From Lysobacter sp. yr284 (GTDB lineage Bacteria; Pseudomonadota; Gammaproteobacteria; Xanthomonadales; Xanthomonadaceae), in assembly GCF_900107375.1 (NCBI RefSeq), contig NZ_FNPT01000005.1:248001-312000 (forward strand): a DNA stretch of 64,000 bases, read 5' to 3'. Under the pieces are notes generated by a model, which worked only from the letters and a program-made list of their open reading frames with translations, was not told the DNA's origin and searched no databases. Positions 34,931 through 43,479 of this stretch are shown piece by piece; the first letter of the stretch is position 1, and every line of letters starts with the position of its first letter. The position numbers were made by a program, and so were the translations under genes.

Positions 34931-35063
34931 GCGCCCGATGCCGATGCCCGCATCCACCCTGCCCGATCGCGCGATGCCCGGCTGCGGCCCGACGTCCGCT
35001 ATCGCGTCCCCGAACCGCAACGCCCGCCGCATTCCATTCATGCCCATCCGCCCGGAGGCCGTC

Positions 35064-36356
35064 ATGTCGTCCCATTTCCTGCTCCCCGCTGTGCTGGCCG
35101 CTGCGGTCGCCGGCGCGCTCGCGGCGCCCGCCGTCGCTGCGCCGGCCGCCGCCGCCCCGGTGCGGACCGACACCTATAGTTATGTCTACCGCTACAGCGG
35201 CGACGGCGCGCCGCCGCAGCTGCTGGCGCAACTGACGCCCGAGCCGCCGCGCGGCGGCGCCCATTCGCGCGACGCCATGCCGCGGCCGATGCCGTTCGGC
35301 CCGGTGTTGATCAGCGACAACCAACGCCGGCCGCAGCTCGGTGTGATCCTCGCGCCGGACGCGCGCAGCGGCGTGTCGATCCTCGCCGTCACTCCCGGCA
35401 GCGCGGCGGCGCGCGCCGGCCTGCACAGCGGCGACCGCCTGCTCGCGGTGGACGGCCGCAAGATCGCCGGCGCCGACGGCGACGCGCGGCTGGGCAACGC
35501 GCGCGAACTGCTGGGCGCGCTCAAGCTCGGCAAGTCCGTGCGCATCCTCTACCAGCGCGGCCAGCAGCAAGCCACGCTCGAGGTCGAGCCGCAGGCCGGC
35601 GAGCGGGTGATGATGTTCCGCAACGTCGACGGCAGCCAGTACGTGCTCAACACCGAGGTGCGCAGCATGCGCATCGACCGCGACGGCCGGGCCGGCGCCG
35701 GCGAGGCCGGGGTCGCGGTGGCGCCGGGCGTGCGCACCGAGATCTACCGCATCGGCCCGGACCTGGACTGCGACGGCAAGGATAAGAGCAAGCGCGCGGC
35801 CTGCAACATGCCGCTGATCAGCGAGGCGATGCGCTGGAACGGCCTCAACCTGGCCTCGGTCGATCCCAAGCTCGGCCGCTACTTCGGCGCCCAGCGCGGC
35901 GTGCTGGTGATCAGCGCGCCGCTCGAGCTCAAGGGCCTGGAGGCCGGCGACGTGATCCAGAGCGTCGACGGCCGCGCGGTCGACACGCCGCGCGAGGCGA
36001 TGGACGCGCTGCGCGGCAAGCGCGAGGGCGCCCAGGTCGAGATCGGCTACCTGCGCGACCGCAGCAACGCCAAGCTCAAGCTGACCGTGCCCAAGGCGGT
36101 GGCCTGGGTGCCGCCGCCTCCGCCTCCGCCGCCGCCGCCCGCTCCGCCCGCGCCGCCGGCGCCGCCGACACCGCCTGCGCCGTCTGCGCCGCCGGTCGCG
36201 CCCGCTCCGCCGCCCCCGCCGCCCCCGCCGCCGCCGCCCCCGCCTCCGCCGCCGCCGCCGCCGCCGCCGCCCAAGGGCAAGATCGTGGCGGCACCGCCGG
36301 CGCCGCCCGCGCCGGTGCAGCTTGCGCGCAGCGCGCAGGGCTACCGCGTCGATTGA
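35064..36356 (+). CDS. Exported double-PDZ protein with polyproline tail
   Basis: A 430-residue protein starting at 35064 behind GGAGG (35053-35057). The signal peptide is MSSHFLLPAVLAAAVAGALA. PDZ domain 1 is LGVILAPDARSGVSILAVTPGSAAARAGLHSGDRLL (read in two parts, about residues 92-165). A second PDZ-like domain follows (VLVISAPLELKGLEAGDVIQ, SVDGRAVDTPREAMDAL, about 280-345). From about residue 350 almost the whole tail is Pro with scattered Ala, ending KGKIVAAPP. It sits after the sigma/anti-sigma pair and may sense envelope protein damage in the manner of DegS/RseP-type PDZ domains (inference); no protease motif is visible. Confidence 0.85.
   Translation: MSSHFLLPAVLAAAVAGALAAPAVAAPAAAAPVRTDTYSYVYRYSGDGAPPQLLAQLTPEPPRGGAHSRDAMPRPMPFGPVLISDNQRRPQLGVILAPDARSGVSILAVTPGSAAARAGLHSGDRLLAVDGRKIAGADGDARLGNARELLGALKLGKSVRILYQRGQQQATLEVEPQAGERVMMFRNVDGSQYVLNTEVRSMRIDRDGRAGAGEAGVAVAPGVRTEIYRIGPDLDCDGKDKSKRAACNMPLISEAMRWNGLNLASVDPKLGRYFGAQRGVLVISAPLELKGLEAGDVIQSVDGRAVDTPREAMDALRGKREGAQVEIGYLRDRSNAKLKLTVPKAVAWVPPPPPPPPPPAPPAPPAPPTPPAPSAPPVAPAPPPPPPPPPPPPPPPPPPPPPPKGKIVAAPPAPPAPVQLARSAQGYRVD
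36111..36272 (+). repeat. CCG/CCC microsatellite coding the polyproline tail
   Basis: About 160 bases of nearly pure CCN codons, including an uninterrupted run of more than 20 proline codons near 36208-36272. Translation of such runs depends on EF-P, and the DNA is prone to slippage. Confidence 0.9.
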
Positions 36357-36640
36357 ACCGCGTCGATCCGGCCGGGCCGCACCGATCGCGCAGACGCGAC
36401 GCGCGGCCTGGATCGCGAGGGTCGGATCGTAAGAACTGAGTCGCGCGGTTCAAGCCGCGGGATTCGGGCCGCACGATTCGGCTCTGGCGGCCTCAGATCG
36501 CGCCGCGTTCCCCACTTCCCCAATCGGGGCCGGCCGCCAAGCGCGCCCGGCCCCATTTTTTCGCGCCGCCAACGGCGCGTTCGCGCTGCCGACAGCGGCC
36601 ACCCCGCCAATCCACGTTCGCGCCGCGAACGACACGAAGC

Positions 36641-36670
36641 AAAGAAAAGGCCGGGCATCCCTGCCCGGCC
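36641..36670 (-). terminator. Terminator behind the DUF6607 gene
   Basis: On the minus strand GGCCGGGCA-GGGA-TGCCCGGCC is followed by TTTTCTTT. It ends the haem cluster. The remainder of the gap 36357-36743 holds no gene that I can support. Confidence 0.75.
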
Positions 36671-36743
36671 CGTTCCGATCGTCGCTCGGGCACCTGCGCT
36701 CCTGCGCGGGGCTGGCCGGGAATGTTCTTCCGCCCCGCGCCGC

Positions 36744-37700
36744 TTACTCGGCCGGCGCCGCGACCACCCACTTGGCGAACACCGCGTCGATGTCCTTGTC
36801 GGCGACCTTCTTGCCCTCTTCCAGCTTGCCGGCCTGCTCGAACAGCGGAATGATCATCGCCATGCCGTCGACCTTGGTCTTCAGCCGCACGCCCGGGGCC
36901 TTGCCCAGATAGCGCTCCCAGCGCTGGCGCACCTTGGCCCAGTAGCCCTGGGTCGCCTGCCAATAGGTGTAGGCCGGCTTGAAGTCCACATCCTTGGTTT
37001 TGACGTAGTCGTTGAAGCCGAACTCGCGCGCTAGTTCTTCCTGGCTGCCGTCGGGCTTGCGCAGCACCTTGGTGTTGAACTGCTCGTGGGTCCAGCCGTT
37101 CGGGGTCAGGGTGTGGCGGTTGATCGCGACGATGGCGTTGTAGTCGCTGCGCTTGGTGTACTCGCGTCGCGGCAGCGGGCGCCAGCTCGGGTCGCTGGTC
37201 CAGGTGGCGTTGCCGTGGGCGTAGTCCCAGCGGCCGGTGCCGCAGTAGCGCGGCGCGTCGCTGACCTCGAACACGCACTGGGTCCAGGCGCCGCGGTTGA
37301 GCCCGGCCGGGATCGTGCGCACCTGCCAGGTCTGGTCGGCGCTGAATTCGAAGCGCTGCGGCGCTTCGAACGTCCAGTCCTGGCGCCAGTGCTTGGTCAC
37401 GTGGCCGCTCTTGCCGTCGACCAGGATGTGCTGCAGCACCAGCTTGGTCGGCGTGTCCTCGACCACGATCACGGTCTCGTTGCCGCCGCTGCGCATGGCC
37501 GGCCCGCGCTCGTAGCCGGGCTTGAGCAGCACGGTTTCGTCGAAGGCGAAATCGACCAGGTACTCGCCCTGCATCGCCAGGATCGAGGCGCGGTCGCGGG
37601 CCGGGTCGGCGGTCGGGGCGGGGTTGGATTGGGCCAGCGCCAGCGGGCTGGAGAACAGGCAGATCGCCAGCGCGCTGGCACGGAAATGACGGGGATTCAT
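36744..37700 (-). CDS. DUF6607 family exported protein
   Basis: A 318-residue protein with a signal peptide (FRASALAICLFSSPLALAQ). It contains the family-type core ILAMQGEYLVDFAFDETVLL, WRQDWTFEAPQRFEFSADQT, YCGTGRWDYAHGNATWTSDP and YTKRSDYNAIVAINRHTLTP. The family is found beside TonB-dependent haem receptors; its molecular role is not known, possibly periplasmic or surface haem handling. Here it is the last gene of a four-gene haem locus, 70 bases beyond the preceding gene, and is followed by a terminator. The start at 37700 is set by the signal peptide. Confidence 0.8.
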   Translation of the reverse strand: MNPRHFRASALAICLFSSPLALAQSNPAPTADPARDRASILAMQGEYLVDFAFDETVLLKPGYERGPAMRSGGNETVIVVEDTPTKLVLQHILVDGKSGHVTKHWRQDWTFEAPQRFEFSADQTWQVRTIPAGLNRGAWTQCVFEVSDAPRYCGTGRWDYAHGNATWTSDPSWRPLPRREYTKRSDYNAIVAINRHTLTPNGWTHEQFNTKVLRKPDGSQEELAREFGFNDYVKTKDVDFKPAYTYWQATQGYWAKVRQRWERYLGKAPGVRLKTKVDGMAMIIPLFEQAGKLEEGKKVADKDIDAVFAKWVVAAPAE

Positions 37701-37770
37701 GAGGTCTGGATTGGCTCTTTGGCTGTAAGGGAAATAAGGAAACGCAAGCAATGGCAGCGGCGGTGCGCGC

Positions 37771-38334
37771 TCAGCGCCGCGCCGCGTCGGCGGCCGAAGC
37801 CAGGCAGCAGCAGGCGTCGGCGCATTCGTCCAGGCGCGCGCCCTCGCCGGCGGCGATGCGCCGCGCCTGGGCCAGGCCCAGCGGCGACAGCGCGGCCGGG
37901 TCGGCGAGCAGCACGCAGTGGCCGTCGGCATCGCGCAACACCCGCAACCGCAGCGCCTGCGCGCGGCGCGCGCCGCGCAGGCGCCGCCACCAGCGCGCCA
38001 GCGCCGGGACGACGGCCGGACGGATCGGGCCGGCCGCGTCCGGCAGCGCCGCGGCGACGTCGTCCCAGGCGAGGAAGTCGCTGTCCGGCAGCAGGTACAG
38101 CCGCCAGCATTCGCGCCCGCCGCCGTCGCGGAAACGCAGCGCTTCGCCGCCGGCGTCGCCCAGGCGTTGCGCGCTGCGCGCCGCCAGCCAGCCGTCGAGG
38201 GCGTCGCGCTGGCGGCGCGGATGCACGCACAGCACCGTCGCCACCGCCGCCAACCGCTCCGGCGCGGGCAGCGCGGCGCGCGCGTCGCCGCGATCGGGCA
38301 GCAAGACGAAGGCGGACGCCGGCGCGGCGCGCAT
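37771..38334 (-). CDS. Unknown protein of the haem-uptake locus
   Basis: A 187-residue, Arg/Ala-rich cytoplasmic protein with no signal peptide, starting 3 bases after the TonB-receptor stop codon, so surely co-transcribed. The most notable feature is a Cys cluster near the C-terminus (LDECADACCCLASAADAARR), which could bind metal or iron-sulfur. The segment HCVLLADPAALSPLGLAQARR precedes it. No family recognised. Position suggests a role in intracellular haem transfer or breakdown (inference). Confidence 0.7.
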   Translation of the reverse strand: MRAAPASAFVLLPDRGDARAALPAPERLAAVATVLCVHPRRQRDALDGWLAARSAQRLGDAGGEALRFRDGGGRECWRLYLLPDSDFLAWDDVAAALPDAAGPIRPAVVPALARWWRRLRGARRAQALRLRVLRDADGHCVLLADPAALSPLGLAQARRIAAGEGARLDECADACCCLASAADAARR

Positions 38335-38337
38335 GGC

Positions 38338-40653
38338 TTACCAGCTCACCGCCACGCTGGCGCCGACGTTGCGGCCCGGCGCGGTGTAGCGGTCGAGGAT
38401 GGCGCTGGACGCGGTCAGCGCGCCCGGGACGTCGCCGCTGTCCCAGTACTTCTTGTCGCCGAGGTTGAACACGCCGACGTTGAACTTGGCGCCCGGGGCG
38501 AATTCCCAATGCGCCAGCAGATCGAGCACGCCGTAGCCCGGCGCGGCGAAGCGGTTGGCCTCGGGCAGATCGCTCTTGTGGCGGGCGAAGCGGCCGGCCA
38601 GTTCCACGCCCCAGCTCTCGCGGTCGTAGGCCACGCCGACGGTCGCGGTCAGCGGCGCGATCGATTCCAGCGGACGGTCGTCGGTCTTGTCCTCGCCCTT
38701 GCTGTAGGCCGCGGCGAAGCGGGTCGACCAGCCGGCCAGCGACGGATACAGCTCGCCGAAGTCCACGCCGCCGCGCAGCTCGACGCCGCGAATGCGCGCC
38801 TTGTCCACGTTCTGCGACTGGAACACCATCAGCGGCGTCTGCGGCGGCGAGCTGACCAGGCGGTTGGACTCGATGAAGTCCTTGTAGTCGTTGTAATAGC
38901 CCGACAGCTGCGCGTAGACCGCCTTGCCGCTGTAGCGCAGGCCCAGTTCGTAGCCGTTGCTGGTTTCCGGCTTGAGGTCGGCGTTGGGGATCGCGGTGTA
39001 GCCGAACTGCAGGTTGGTGAAGCCGAGGTTGACGTCGCTGTAGGGCGGCGCGCGGAAACCGCGCTGGTAGCCGCCGTACAGCGACCAGTCCTGGGCGAAA
39101 TGCCAGACCGCGCCGAGCTTGGGCGAGACGCTGGTCTTGCTCAGCTCGCTGATCTTGACCCCGGGGTTGTCGCCGTTCCAAATCGCATCGCTCTGCGGCT
39201 TGAGCTCGTAGCGGTCCACGCGCACCGCCGGCACCAGCCGGAACGCGCCGTCGGCGAAGCGGATCTCGTCCTGCACGAACACGCCGGCATTGCGGGTCTT
39301 GCTGATCGGGAAGTCGCGCACCGGGAAGGCGTCGGGCGAGATCGTGCTGCTGACCGCGCCGTTGGTCAGGTTGACCGAGCGGCCGTCGCGCTTCTGGCGG
39401 AATTCGGTCTGCTCGTACTCGAAGCCGTAGGTGAGCGTGTGCTCGACCGCGCCGGTGGCGAAGTCCTTGTGCGCGGTGGCTTCGGCCCCGTAGAGGCGCT
39501 GGTCGAAGTTGAACTCGCGCAGGCGCAGGCTCGGGCTGGTGTCGCGGCCGTTGACCACGCTGGCGCGCTGCTCGCGGGTGCGCTGGGTGGTTTCGCTGTC
39601 CTGGCGGTACACCTGCCAGCGCAACGAATCGGCCAGCGGGCTGTCGAGCGCGTCGATCTCGTGGGCGAAGGCCACCCGCGCGCGGGTCTGGTGATCGTTG
39701 CCGGCCATCGACGACACCCGCGTGCGCGGCGCGGTCGGCGGCAGGCCCGGGGTCAGCGCGCTCAGGCCCAGCGCGCTGAACACGTCGGTGGTGGTGCGGT
39801 CTTCGCTGCCTTCCACGGTCAGGCGGAAGCGCTGGTTGTCGCTCGGCGCGTACACCAGCTTGGTCAGCAGGCTGCGGCCTTCGAAGCTCTGCGGGTTGGC
39901 GCGGGTGCGGCTGCCGTCGTGGGCGTCGTTGTCGCCCTGGTTCTCGGTTTCCTTGCCCTGGTGGTGGTTGACCACGACCAGGCCCGACCAGCGCTCGCCG
40001 CCGAAGGCCGCGGTGGCGCTGCCGTAAAGGCCTTCGTTCTGGCTTTCGGCGCCGAGCTTCAAACCGAAGTACGACTTGGCGCCGTCCTTCAAGTAATCGG
40101 CCGGGTCTTTGGTCACGAACGAGACCACGCCGCCGAGCGCGTCGGAGCCGTGCAAAGCGCTGGACGGGCCGCGCACGATCTCGACTTCCTTGACCGTGTC
40201 CAGGTCGACGAAGTTGCGCCCGGCGTTGGAGAAGCTGCCGATCGAGAAGCCGTCCGACACCGACACGCCGTCGACCAGCACGCGTACGCGGTTGCCGCCG
40301 AGGCCGCGGATGCGGATGTCGCCCAGGCCGAAGCGCTCGCGGTTGCCGCCGACGTCGATGCCGGGTTCGTAGCGGAACAGGTCGCGGATGTTGCGGGTCA
40401 GTTCGTTGTCCATGCGCTCGCGGTCGATCGCGCTGACCGTGGCCGGCACGTCCTGCACGGCGCGCTCGGTGCGCGTCGCGCTGACCACCACGCGGTTGAG
40501 TTCGTTGACCTCGCCGCTGGCGGCATCGGGCGCGTCGGCGGCCTGCGCGGCCGGCAGCGCCAGCAGCAGGGCCAGGGCCAGCGCGGAGCGCGCGGGGAGG
40601 ACGGAGACGCAAACAGGGCGCGCGGACGCAGCCGGGGTATGGACGCGGGACAT
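38338..40653 (-). CDS. TonB-dependent haem/haemoglobin receptor
   Basis: Outer-membrane receptor of 771 residues. It has a signal peptide (ARSALALALLLALPAAQA), a TonB box region (VVVSATRTERAVQDVPATVS, about 53-72), a plug domain with RIRGLGGNRVRVLVDGV and EIVRGPSSALHGSDALGGVV, and a C-terminal beta-barrel ending in ...GASVAVSW. The barrel includes the FRAPPYSDVNLGF and NADLKPETSNGYELGLRY motifs of haemoglobin/transferrin/lactoferrin receptors (FRAP and NPxL-like boxes). Transcribed with hemP upstream and two further genes downstream. Fur control is inferred from the box before hemP. Confidence 0.92.
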   Translation of the reverse strand: MSRVHTPAASARPVCVSVLPARSALALALLLALPAAQAADAPDAASGEVNELNRVVVSATRTERAVQDVPATVSAIDRERMDNELTRNIRDLFRYEPGIDVGGNRERFGLGDIRIRGLGGNRVRVLVDGVSVSDGFSIGSFSNAGRNFVDLDTVKEVEIVRGPSSALHGSDALGGVVSFVTKDPADYLKDGAKSYFGLKLGAESQNEGLYGSATAAFGGERWSGLVVVNHHQGKETENQGDNDAHDGSRTRANPQSFEGRSLLTKLVYAPSDNQRFRLTVEGSEDRTTTDVFSALGLSALTPGLPPTAPRTRVSSMAGNDHQTRARVAFAHEIDALDSPLADSLRWQVYRQDSETTQRTREQRASVVNGRDTSPSLRLREFNFDQRLYGAEATAHKDFATGAVEHTLTYGFEYEQTEFRQKRDGRSVNLTNGAVSSTISPDAFPVRDFPISKTRNAGVFVQDEIRFADGAFRLVPAVRVDRYELKPQSDAIWNGDNPGVKISELSKTSVSPKLGAVWHFAQDWSLYGGYQRGFRAPPYSDVNLGFTNLQFGYTAIPNADLKPETSNGYELGLRYSGKAVYAQLSGYYNDYKDFIESNRLVSSPPQTPLMVFQSQNVDKARIRGVELRGGVDFGELYPSLAGWSTRFAAAYSKGEDKTDDRPLESIAPLTATVGVAYDRESWGVELAGRFARHKSDLPEANRFAAPGYGVLDLLAHWEFAPGAKFNVGVFNLGDKKYWDSGDVPGALTASSAILDRYTAPGRNVGASVAVSW

Positions 40654-40764
40654 TCTTCGACTCGGTTGGATGGAACGGTGAGACCGAGGCGAGCTGGCAT
40701 CCGGAGAGAGTCGGGGCTGGCAGCCTTGGAGAGAGGTGCTGGCGGGTCGGGCGGGCCGACGCAC

Positions 40765-40793
40765 CGCGCCGCGCCCGGGGTGGGCGCGGCGCG
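40765..40793. promoter_or_regulatory. Strong hairpin between hemP and the haem receptor gene
   Basis: CGCGCCGCGCCC and its inverted partner GGGCGCGGCGCG form an 11-12 bp GC stem in the 302-base spacer (40654-40955). There is no T-run, so it is not a classic terminator. It may lower read-through from hemP or stabilise the hemP transcript. Nothing else is recognised in this spacer. Confidence 0.5.
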
Positions 40794-40955
40794 GGTGGTG
40801 CTTGCGCGGTGGGGCGGCCTGGTGCGGCGGGCTCGGCAACGCGGTTCGGATTCCGTTGGGCTTGGGGCGGTTAGGCCCTGGGCTTGGGGAATTTGGACCG
40901 ACGTGGGAGGGGATGTTGCTGAGCGGGCTTGGCGGGAGGCGCGCCGTACGCGGGG

Positions 40956-41204
40956 TTACTTGGTCAGGATCAGCTTGTCGTTGCGGGTATGGCGCAGGCG
41001 ATAGACCTCGCCGCCGTGGCGGATCAGGACTTCGCGCGCACCGCGCAGCAGCGCGGCGCTTTCGACCAGTCCGCCCTGGGCGGCGGCGACGACGGCCGAG
41101 GCCGCCGCGGCGGCCGGCGCGACCGCCGCCACCGGCGGGACGACGACGGCCAGGGAACGATCAGTACGGGGCTTCAACTGCAGCACGGGGTTGCGCAGAG
41201 ACAT
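40956..41204 (-). CDS. hemP: Hemin uptake protein HemP
   Basis: Small protein of 82 residues whose C-terminus LLRGAREVLIRHGGEVYRLR then HTRNDKLILTK is the HemP family signature. The Ala/Val-rich centre is longer than in the usual 40-60-residue homologues. HemP proteins promote expression or function of haem receptors. It is the first gene of the haem locus, directly downstream of a promoter overlapped by a Fur box. Confidence 0.93.
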   Translation of the reverse strand: MSLRNPVLQLKPRTDRSLAVVVPPVAAVAPAAAAASAVVAAAQGGLVESAALLRGAREVLIRHGGEVYRLRHTRNDKLILTK

Positions 41205-41237
41205 GGCAGCGACTCGTTCGGGGGGTGGGCTCCCGAA

Positions 41238-41267
41238 TGATGATAATGATTCTCATTTGCCAGTCAA
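41238..41267 (-). promoter_or_regulatory. Promoter with overlapping Fur box, haem locus
   Basis: On the minus strand TTGACT (41262-41267) and TATCAT (41240-41245) are 16 bases apart. GATAATGATTCTCATTTGC (41242-41260) matches the 19-base Fur consensus at most positions and covers the spacer. Iron-dependent repression of hemP and the receptor is expected. Confidence 0.85.
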
Positions 41268-41325
41268 CACGCGATTGCATGAATTTGCGTACCTCGTCGC
41301 ACCGCTCGTCGGCCGCCCGCAGCCC

Positions 41326-41354
41326 CTGCAGGAGCGGCGCGAGCCGCGACCGCG
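41326..41354. repeat. Family C half-repeat
   Basis: CTGCAGGAGCGGCGCGAGCC continuing into GCGACCGCG; same type as the elements at 14254 and 20894, without its partner arm. Confidence 0.55.
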
Positions 41355-41495
41355 CCAACACAACTGCGCCGCCAGCGCCCTACCCCGGGATGCCGCCAGA
41401 CCTGCTGCCCGACGTCGATGGCCGGCTTGCGCCGCAGCCGGATCGGCGCAGTCGCGGCTCACGCAGCCCCACCAGGCAGGCTCCGAAGCCCTCGC

Positions 41496-42461
41496 TCAGC
41501 TCGTGGCGGCTTCGACCCGCTGCCACGCCGCGTCGTCCAGCTTCACTTCCAGCGCCTGCAGGTTCTGCAGCAACTGCTCGACCCGGCTCGCGCCGAGGAT
41601 CGCGGTGGACACGTGCGGATTGCGCAGGCACCAGGCGATCGCCAGCGAAGCCGGCGCCACGCCCAGTTCCTCGGCCAGCTGCACGAACGCCGTCACCCGC
41701 TGCAGCCGGCGCTGCCCGGAATCGCCGACCGCGACCCGCCGCAGCCACTCCTTGTCCGAGTGGCCGAGCCGGCTCTCGCCTTCGAAGCCGCCGCGGTACT
41801 TGCCGGTCAACAGGCCCGAGGCCAGCGGCGACCAGATCGTCGCGCCCAGGCCGAGTTCGGCGTACAGCGGCGCGTACTCCAGCTCGACCCGCTCGCGATG
41901 CAGCAGGTTGTACTGCGGCTGCTCCATGCTCGGCGGCTGCAGGTGATGGGCGCGGGCGATCTTGTGCGCTTCGCGGATCAGCGCCGCCGGCCATTCCGAC
42001 GTGCCCCAGTACAGCACCTTGCCCTGGCGCACCAGCGCATCCATCGCCCGCACCGTCTCCTCCACCGGCGTGTCCGGATCGGGGCGGTGGCAGAAATACA
42101 GGTCCAGGTGCTCCACCCGCAGCCGCTTGAGCGCGGCGTGGCAGGCCTCGACCACATGCTTGCGCGACAGGCCGCGCTGGGTCGGCCGCGGCTCGGCTTC
42201 GGCGCCGAAGAACACCTTGCTCGACACGCAATAGCCGTCGCGCGGCAGGCGCAGTTCGGCGATCGCCTCGCCCATGACCCGCTCGGCCTCGCCGTTGGCG
42301 TAGCCCTCGGCGTTGTCGAAGAAATTGACCCCGTGGTCCCAGGCCGCGGCGATCAATTCGCGCGCGGTGTCGCGGCCGATCTGCGCGCCGAAGGTGACCC
42401 AGGCGCCGAACGACAGCGCCGAAACCTGCAGGCCGGACGAACCCAGTCGACGGTATTGCAT
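41496..42461 (-). CDS. Aldo/keto reductase (YghZ/Kv-beta-like)
   Basis: NADPH-dependent TIM-barrel reductase of 321 residues. It begins MQYRRLGSSGLQVSALSFGAW, and the catalytic tetrad includes Asp/Tyr in HGVNFFDNAEGYANG (about residues 43-57), Lys in VSSKVFFG (about 80) and His in LDLYFCHRPDPDTP (about 120). The C-terminal cofactor region is STAILGASRVEQLLQNLQAL. The GFEGESR insertion and the length fit the voltage-gated channel beta-subunit-like AKRs. The physiological substrate is unknown. Divergent from the next gene. Confidence 0.92.
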   Translation of the reverse strand: MQYRRLGSSGLQVSALSFGAWVTFGAQIGRDTARELIAAAWDHGVNFFDNAEGYANGEAERVMGEAIAELRLPRDGYCVSSKVFFGAEAEPRPTQRGLSRKHVVEACHAALKRLRVEHLDLYFCHRPDPDTPVEETVRAMDALVRQGKVLYWGTSEWPAALIREAHKIARAHHLQPPSMEQPQYNLLHRERVELEYAPLYAELGLGATIWSPLASGLLTGKYRGGFEGESRLGHSDKEWLRRVAVGDSGQRRLQRVTAFVQLAEELGVAPASLAIAWCLRNPHVSTAILGASRVEQLLQNLQALEVKLDDAAWQRVEAATS

Positions 42462-42537
42462 AACAAGCCTCCAATCCGATGATCGATTGCGGGCATGCTA
42501 CGCCGATGAACGCAGCGACCAGGAACGGCGGCAGGCG

Positions 42538-43479
42538 ATGAATTCCGGTACCCGGGCCTTGCTCGCGACGGCGGCCGCGGCCGCGATCGCCTGGTCGGGC
42601 TGGCAGTGGTGGCGCGCGCGCGGCGCGGCGGACGCGAGCGCGCCGGCGAAAGCCGCGAGCGCATCGGCTGCGGTCGCGACGCCGCCGGCGGCCGCACCGA
42701 TAGCCGCGGCCTCGCGCCCGCCCGATCCGGCCCAAATCGGTTATCGCCAACGCCGGCAAGACGAACTGCGCCAGCGCGCCGACGCCGGCGACAGCCGCGC
42801 CGCCTGCCAGCTCGGCGTCGACCTGCTGCGCTGCGCCGACACCTCCGCCGCGCAGCAGATCCTCGCCGGCGCCGAGCAGAACGCCAGCGCGAGCCTGGCG
42901 CCGGAACAGCGCGCTTACATGGCGCGGATGGAAGACCGCGCGCACCAGCTGATCGCCGAATGCCGCGGCGCGCAGAACGACGCCTGGCGCCAGGGCAACC
43001 GCTACCTGCGCCAGGCCGCGCTGGCCGGCGAGCCCGAGGCGATGTACCGCTACGCGCGCGGCGATTCGGTGCTGCTGGACTACTCCCACCTCGCCACGCC
43101 CGAATTCGACCGCTGGCGCGCCGAAGCCGGCAACCTGCTGCAGCTCTCGTTCGAAGCCGGCTACACCCCGGCGCTGTTCGACCTGATGACCGCCTATAGC
43201 GACAACTCCTCGCCGATCACCGGCCTGATCGCCGACGACCCGACCAAGGCGCGGGCGATGCGTTTGCTGGTGGCGCGGCTCAGCGGCAACCCGCCCGATC
43301 CGCCGGCCTCGCGCGACGCCGGCCTGGAACCCGCCGCCGCCGCGCTGGCGGCGCAATGGCAGCGCGACTACTTCGCCGCGGTGAAAACGCCGTTGCAGCG
43401 GATGCCGCGGGTGATGCCGGCGAGCTTCGCGGCGTTGTATGCCGAAGACGGCGGCGAAACCCCGGCCTGCTCGCAGTGA
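42538..43479 (+). CDS. Membrane-anchored protein of unknown function, Sel1-like features
   Basis: A 313-residue protein with an N-terminal hydrophobic anchor (ALLATAAAAAIAWSGWQWW), an Ala/Pro linker, and a helical C-terminal domain. The domain's repeats (QRADAGDSRAACQLGVDLL; YLRQAALAGEPEAMYRYARG; LQLSFEAGYTPALFDLMTAY) recall degenerate Sel1/TPR helices. Several Cys are present. No enzyme motif. ATG 42538 follows AGGCG weakly. The neighbours give no hint of function. Confidence 0.7.
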   Translation: MNSGTRALLATAAAAAIAWSGWQWWRARGAADASAPAKAASASAAVATPPAAAPIAAASRPPDPAQIGYRQRRQDELRQRADAGDSRAACQLGVDLLRCADTSAAQQILAGAEQNASASLAPEQRAYMARMEDRAHQLIAECRGAQNDAWRQGNRYLRQAALAGEPEAMYRYARGDSVLLDYSHLATPEFDRWRAEAGNLLQLSFEAGYTPALFDLMTAYSDNSSPITGLIADDPTKARAMRLLVARLSGNPPDPPASRDAGLEPAAAALAAQWQRDYFAAVKTPLQRMPRVMPASFAALYAEDGGETPACSQ

